Assembly (NCBI RefSeq): GCF_014651135.1
Contig: NZ_BMWH01000013.1
Coordinates: 34,999 to 98,998 of the forward strand
Origin: Streptomyces echinoruber
GTDB taxonomy: Bacteria; Actinomycetota; Actinomycetes; Streptomycetales; Streptomycetaceae
Length of the DNA: 64,000 nt
Reading direction: 5' to 3'
Shown here in pieces: positions 60,556 to 64,000 of the stretch. The notes under the pieces were generated by a model. That model was not told the DNA's origin and ran no database searches. It saw nothing but the letters and a program-made list of their open reading frames with translations. How positions within the stretch are numbered: position 1 is the stretch's first letter; every line of letters begins with the position of its first letter. Both the position numbers and the translations under genes were made by a program.

Positions 60556-61916
60556 TGGACCGCCGCATTTTCGGGCTGGAGAACGAGTACGGCGTCACGT
60601 GCACGTTCAGGGGACAGCGCCGCCTGTCACCTGACGAGGTGGCGCGGTACCTCTTCCGCCGTGTCGTGTCATGGGGCCGCAGCAGCAACGTGTTTCTGCG
60701 AAACGGCGCCCGGCTCTATCTCGACGTGGGATCGCATCCGGAATACGCCACGCCCGAATGTGACAACGTGACCGAACTGGTCACCCACGACAAGGCCGGC
60801 GAGCGCATCCTCGAAGGACTCCTGGTGGACGCGGAACGACGCCTGCACGAGGAGGGCATCGCGGGCGACGTCTACCTCTTCAAGAACAACACCGACTCGG
60901 CGGGCAACTCCTACGGCTGCCACGAGAACTACCTGGTGGCGCGGCACGGGGAGTTCTCCCGGCTCGCGGACATCCTCATCCCCTTCCTGGTCACCCGGCA
61001 GCTGCTGTGCGGCGCCGGCAAGGTGCTGCAGACCCCGCGCGGGGCGGTGTACTGCGTCAGCCAGCGCGCCGAGCACATCTGGGAGGGCGTCTCCTCGGCG
61101 ACGACCCGCTCCCGGCCCATCATCAACACGCGCGACGAGCCGCACGCCGACGCCGAGCGCTACCGCCGGCTGCACGTCATCGTCGGCGACTCGAACATGT
61201 CCGAGACCACGATGCTGCTCAAGGTCGGCGCCACCGACCTGGTGCTGCGCATGATCGAGGCCGGCACCGTGATGCGCGACCTGACCCTGGAGAACCCCAT
61301 CCGGGCCATCCGCGAGGTCAGCCACGACATCACCGGCCGCCGCAAGGTGCGCCTGGCCAGCGGCCGCGAGGCCTCCGCGCTGGAGGTGCAGCGCGAGTAC
61401 TTCGAGAAGGCCGCGGACTTCTGCGACCGGCGCGGCATCCGCACCGGCACCGTCGCGCAGGTGCTGGAGCTGTGGGGCCGCTCCCTGGAGGCGATCGAGA
61501 CCGAGGACCTCGACCGCATCGGCACCGAGATCGACTGGGTGATGAAGTACAAGCTCATCGAGCGGTACCGGGCCAAGCACAACATGACCATGTCGCACCC
61601 GCGGGTCGCCCAGATAGACCTCGCCTACCACGACATCCACCGCCGCCGCGGCCTGTACTACCTGCTGGAGAAGAAGGGCCAGGCCGCCCGGATCTGCAAC
61701 GACCTGAAGATCTTCGAGGGCAAGTCGGTGCCCCCGCAGACCACCCGGGCCCGGCTGCGCGGCGACTTCATCCGGCGGGCGCAGGAGCAGCGCCGCGACT
61801 TCACCGTGGACTGGGTCCACCTGAAGCTCAACGACCAGGCGCAGCGCACCGTGTTGTGCAAGGACCCGTTCCGCTCCGTGGACGACCGGGTGGAGAAGCT
61901 GATCGCCGGAATGTGA
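60555..61916 (+). CDS. pafA: Pup-protein ligase PafA
   Basis: A 453-residue ligase of the glutamine synthetase-like fold that activates the C-terminal Glu of Pup with ATP and joins it to lysine side chains. Conserved parts are MDRRIFGLENEYGVT with the Mg-binding Glu residues, D57 in RLYLDVGSHPEY (catalytic base), YLFKNNTDSAGNSYGCHENY and IINTRDEPHADAERYRRLHVI. It is a paralogue of Dop in this cluster, sharing the same blocks. Probably leaderless. Followed by a strong hairpin. Confidence 0.97.
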   Translation: MDRRIFGLENEYGVTCTFRGQRRLSPDEVARYLFRRVVSWGRSSNVFLRNGARLYLDVGSHPEYATPECDNVTELVTHDKAGERILEGLLVDAERRLHEEGIAGDVYLFKNNTDSAGNSYGCHENYLVARHGEFSRLADILIPFLVTRQLLCGAGKVLQTPRGAVYCVSQRAEHIWEGVSSATTRSRPIINTRDEPHADAERYRRLHVIVGDSNMSETTMLLKVGATDLVLRMIEAGTVMRDLTLENPIRAIREVSHDITGRRKVRLASGREASALEVQREYFEKAADFCDRRGIRTGTVAQVLELWGRSLEAIETEDLDRIGTEIDWVMKYKLIERYRAKHNMTMSHPRVAQIDLAYHDIHRRRGLYYLLEKKGQAARICNDLKIFEGKSVPPQTTRARLRGDFIRRAQEQRRDFTVDWVHLKLNDQAQRTVLCKDPFRSVDDRVEKLIAGM

Positions 61917-61974
61917 ACACCCCGACGTGACAGGTGCGTTCCGCGGAATGCCGGAACGCAACGGAACGCAACAC

Positions 61975-62003
61975 GGGCGCCGTACGTTTCCCGTACGGCG
62001 CCC
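61975..62003. terminator. Hairpin terminator after pafA
   Basis: A perfect 12-bp stem (gggcgccgtacg with its complement) and a 5-nt loop, followed by ttct. A 10-bp direct repeat (ggaacgcaac at 61953 and 61963) precedes it. Confidence 0.8.
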
Positions 62004-62076
62004 TTCTCACGCCGTAGAGTTGCGCGCACGCCGTCACGGCGAGATGACCGATTACGACCGATTACGAGGCCCCACC

Positions 62077-63087
62077 GTGCGCCGACGCTCCCTCCTCATC
62101 GCCGTTCCCGCCGCCGGGCTGGTCACGCTCGCCGGCTGCGGCGACGACTCGTCCGACTCCAGCAGCAAGGCCAGCGACAGCGCGTCGCCCTCCGCCTCGG
62201 CCACGTCCGCCGCGCCGCCGCCCCGGATCGTCTCCGGCCCGCTGCCCGCCGTCACCGCCGGCACGGAGTTCGACGAGAAGCCGACCGTCGCCAAGGGCAC
62301 CGGCAAGCCCTCCGACCAGCTCGCCGTGAAGACCCTCATCGCCGGCAGCGGCAGGACGGTCGCGGAGAACGACTACATCCAGGCGAACTACCTGGGCCAG
62401 ATCTGGGACACCGGCAAGGTCTTCGACAACTCCTACGACCGCAAGACCCCGCTGGTCATCCAGCTCGCCCAGGGCCGCATCATCGACGGCTGGCGCTACG
62501 GCCTGGCCGGGAAGAAGACCGGCAGCCGCGTCGAGCTCGCCGTCCCGCCCACCTGGGGCTACGGCCCGCAGGGCAGCGCGCAGGCGGGCATCAAGGGCAC
62601 CGACACGCTGGTCTTCGTCATCGACCTGCAGAACACCTTCAACGCCAAGAGCTCCGCCGAGGGCAGGCCCGTTGCGCAGCACGACGCGGACCTGCCCACG
62701 ATCGGCACCAACACCGACGGCCGGGCACCCGAGATCAAGATCCCGCCGGGGAAGGCCGCGCCCAAGAAGCTCGTGTCGCGGTACGTCATCGAGGGCGACG
62801 GCCCCGCGGTGGGCTCCGGCGACACCGTCCTCGTCCAGTACCAGGGCGTGCTGTGGGACACCGGCAAGCCGTTCGACTCCACCTACCGCCGCAAGGCGCT
62901 GCAGCCCTTCTCCCTCCAGCAGGTCGTCAAGGGCTGGGCCGAGGGCCTGACCGGCAAGAAGGTCGGCAGCCGCGTCCTCGTCGTCATCCCCCCCGACCAG
63001 GGCTACGGCGACAACCCGCCGAAGAACAGCCCCATCAAGAAGGACTCCACGATGGTGTTCTCGGTGGATGTCCTGGCCAAGATGTGA
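62077..63087 (+). CDS. Lipoprotein with two FKBP-type peptidyl-prolyl isomerase domains
   Basis: A 336-residue exported protein. A basic n-region (VRRRSLL) and a lipobox LVTLAGC with C21 make it a membrane-anchored lipoprotein, followed by a Ser/Ala linker. Two FKBP domains follow at about 85-180 (YLGQIWDTGKVFDNSYDRKT) and about 230-336 (YQGVLWDTGKPFDSTYRRKA). They should speed proline isomerisation in proteins folding outside the membrane. An upstream ATG at 62044 would add 11 residues. It precedes a single-domain cytoplasmic FKBP gene in the same direction. Confidence 0.9.
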   Translation: MRRRSLLIAVPAAGLVTLAGCGDDSSDSSSKASDSASPSASATSAAPPPRIVSGPLPAVTAGTEFDEKPTVAKGTGKPSDQLAVKTLIAGSGRTVAENDYIQANYLGQIWDTGKVFDNSYDRKTPLVIQLAQGRIIDGWRYGLAGKKTGSRVELAVPPTWGYGPQGSAQAGIKGTDTLVFVIDLQNTFNAKSSAEGRPVAQHDADLPTIGTNTDGRAPEIKIPPGKAAPKKLVSRYVIEGDGPAVGSGDTVLVQYQGVLWDTGKPFDSTYRRKALQPFSLQQVVKGWAEGLTGKKVGSRVLVVIPPDQGYGDNPPKNSPIKKDSTMVFSVDVLAKM

Positions 63088-63198
63088 GCCGCGGGCGCGC
63101 GGCGGGCGGTCCGGCTCCCGAGGGGCACGGCGGCCGGGCGGGCGAGGGTGCGAGACTGTCCGGGTTGCCTTGTCGTACCACGAGCAGGAGCGAGAGAC

Positions 63199-63570
63199 GT
63201 GAGCATCGAAAAGCCCGAGATCGACTTCCCGGGCGGCGAGCCCCCCGCGGACCTCGAGATCAAGGACATCTGGGAGGGCGACGGGCCGGAGGCCAAGGCG
63301 GGCAGCACCGTCTCCGTCCACTACGTGGGCGTGGCCTTCTCCACCGGTGAGGAGTTCGACGCGTCCTGGAACCGCGGCGCGCCGCTGCGCTTCCGGCTGG
63401 GTACCGGCCAGGTCATCCCCGGCTGGGACCGGGGCGTGCAGGGCATGCGGGTCGGCGGCCGCCGCCAGCTGATCATCCCCCCGCACCTCGCCTACGGCGA
63501 CCGCGGCGCCGGCAGTGTGATCAAGCCGGGCGAGACGCTGATCTTCGTCTGCGACCTGGTCGCCGCCTGA
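63199..63570 (+). CDS. Small FKBP-type peptidyl-prolyl isomerase
   Basis: A 123-residue single-domain FKBP. Active-site segments are VHYVGVAFSTGEEFDASW, then GWDRGVQGMRVGGRR and PPHLAYGDRG. No signal peptide, so cytoplasmic. It isomerises Xaa-Pro bonds and would bind FK506 or rapamycin. GTG 63199 follows AGGAG. It lies 111 bp after the two-domain lipoprotein FKBP gene, and both are part of the conserved block between pafA and pafB. Confidence 0.95.
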   Translation: MSIEKPEIDFPGGEPPADLEIKDIWEGDGPEAKAGSTVSVHYVGVAFSTGEEFDASWNRGAPLRFRLGTGQVIPGWDRGVQGMRVGGRRQLIIPPHLAYGDRGAGSVIKPGETLIFVCDLVAA

Positions 63571-63619
63571 GCCCTCCGGCTCCACGGCACCGCCGGTCGC
63601 GACCGGATGCGATCACCTG

Positions 63620-63647
63620 GGGTCCATGCCTGTGCGGGCATGGGCCC
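63620..63647 (+). terminator. Hairpin terminator before pafB
   Basis: A stem of 11 pairs including one G-T pair (gggtccatgcc with ggcatgggccc) and a 6-nt loop, followed after a short gap by a cttttg stretch. Confidence 0.65.
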
Positions 63648-63720
63648 TCGGCTTTTGCCGGGGCGCATCGGAGCGGTACGGTCGTCGATCAGGAGCACCA
63701 GAGGAAGGCGAAGGGCGTCG

Positions 63721-64000
63721 ATGGCCATTGCCAAGGCCGAGCGGTTGATGAACCTGGCGCTGTGCCTGCTGGGGACACGGCGGCCGCTCAGCAAGCGCGA
63801 GCTGCGCGAGTCGATTGAGGCCTACGTCGAAGTCTCGGGGCCGGGCAGGGGAGCGGCCACCGGGCCGGACGGCGGTGCTTCCCACGACGACTCCTTCAAC
63901 CGGATGTTCGAGCGGGACAAGGAGGACCTGCGCGAGCTCGGCCTGGTCATCGAGACCGTCGAGGGCATCGACGGCGAGGTCGGCTACCTGGCCCGCCGCG
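63721..64000 (+). CDS. pafB: PafB, WYL-domain regulator (partial, cut at window end)
   Basis: Only the first 93 residues are present. MAIAKAERLMNLALCLLGTRRPLSKRELRESIEAY is the winged helix-turn-helix of PafB, then DDSFNRMFERDKEDLRELGLVIE. In full form a WYL domain follows. PafB with PafC forms a transcription activator of the LexA/RecA-independent DNA-damage response in actinobacteria. ATG 63721 has AAGGGC upstream. The position after pafA matches other actinobacteria, and pafC should follow outside the window. Confidence 0.93.
   Translation, partial: MAIAKAERLMNLALCLLGTRRPLSKRELRESIEAYVEVSGPGRGAATGPDGGASHDDSFNRMFERDKEDLRELGLVIETVEGIDGEVGYLARR

Overview
The window is very GC-rich chromosomal DNA from a Streptomyces or a close relative. 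The evidence is the pervasive third-position GC, the aerial-mycelium chaplins, the Scr1/DUF397 regulator pair, mycothiol biosynthesis (mshC), the gylR-glpFKD glycerol locus and a Pup-proteasome cluster. Gene content and order match the conserved core of Streptomyces chromosomes around the S. coelicolor proteasome genes. I see no prophage, insertion sequence, CRISPR array or antibiotic cluster.

Layout, left to right. 1-8.0 kb: a PLP decarboxylase, an acyl-CoA dehydrogenase/kinase pair divergent from a quinone-oxidoreductase-like gene with a TetR-type palindrome between them, two DUF202 membrane proteins, a Nudix hydrolase and an unknown helical protein. 8.1-15 kb: an APC permease, a Tat-exported molybdenum oxidoreductase with its cytochrome b, a gluconate module (GntP, GntK, GntR regulator) and a YchJ-like protein. 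15-20 kb: the DUF397/XRE pair, tRNA-Leu(GAG), an M20 peptidase and two chaplins (chpH, chpC). 20-31.7 kb: an acidic protein, a RecD2-like protein without a recognisable Walker A motif, an aldo/keto reductase, an F420-type LLM oxidoreductase, a ferritin-like protein, CorA, and the phosphatase/DUF3090/SCO1664-like/mshC group. 31.7-38.5 kb: a PAC2 protein, then glpD, glpK, glpF and gylR with GylR-type operators. 38.7-51.6 kb: metH with a possible leader peptide, a HAD phosphatase, an orphan solute-binding lipoprotein, a response regulator, a RecB-like nuclease, an M50 protease with a collagen-like tail, a tRNA m1A methyltransferase, a secreted unknown and a [3Fe-4S]-type ferredoxin. 51.8-64 kb: arc, dop, pup, an endonuclease VII-like gene, prcB, prcA, a LacI regulator with a divergent MFS exporter, pafA, two FKBP isomerases and the start of pafB.

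How the genes work together. Pup is attached to substrates by PafA and removed by Dop; Arc unfolds pupylated proteins into the PrcA/PrcB core; PafB belongs to a DNA-damage regulator. GlpF, GlpK and GlpD take glycerol to dihydroxyacetone phosphate under GylR. GntP and GntK import and phosphorylate gluconate under the adjacent GntR regulator.

The most unusual signal is not a gene. Many genes of unrelated function have short tandem repeats beginning in or just after the stop codon, with a different unit for each gene and lengths from 6 to 28 bp. Other points worth following are the split ACAD10/11-like kinase/dehydrogenase pair, a leaderless 11-codon frame before metH, a 32-bp perfect palindrome in the leader of a phosphatase gene, and a shared 10-bp promoter block before arc and pup.
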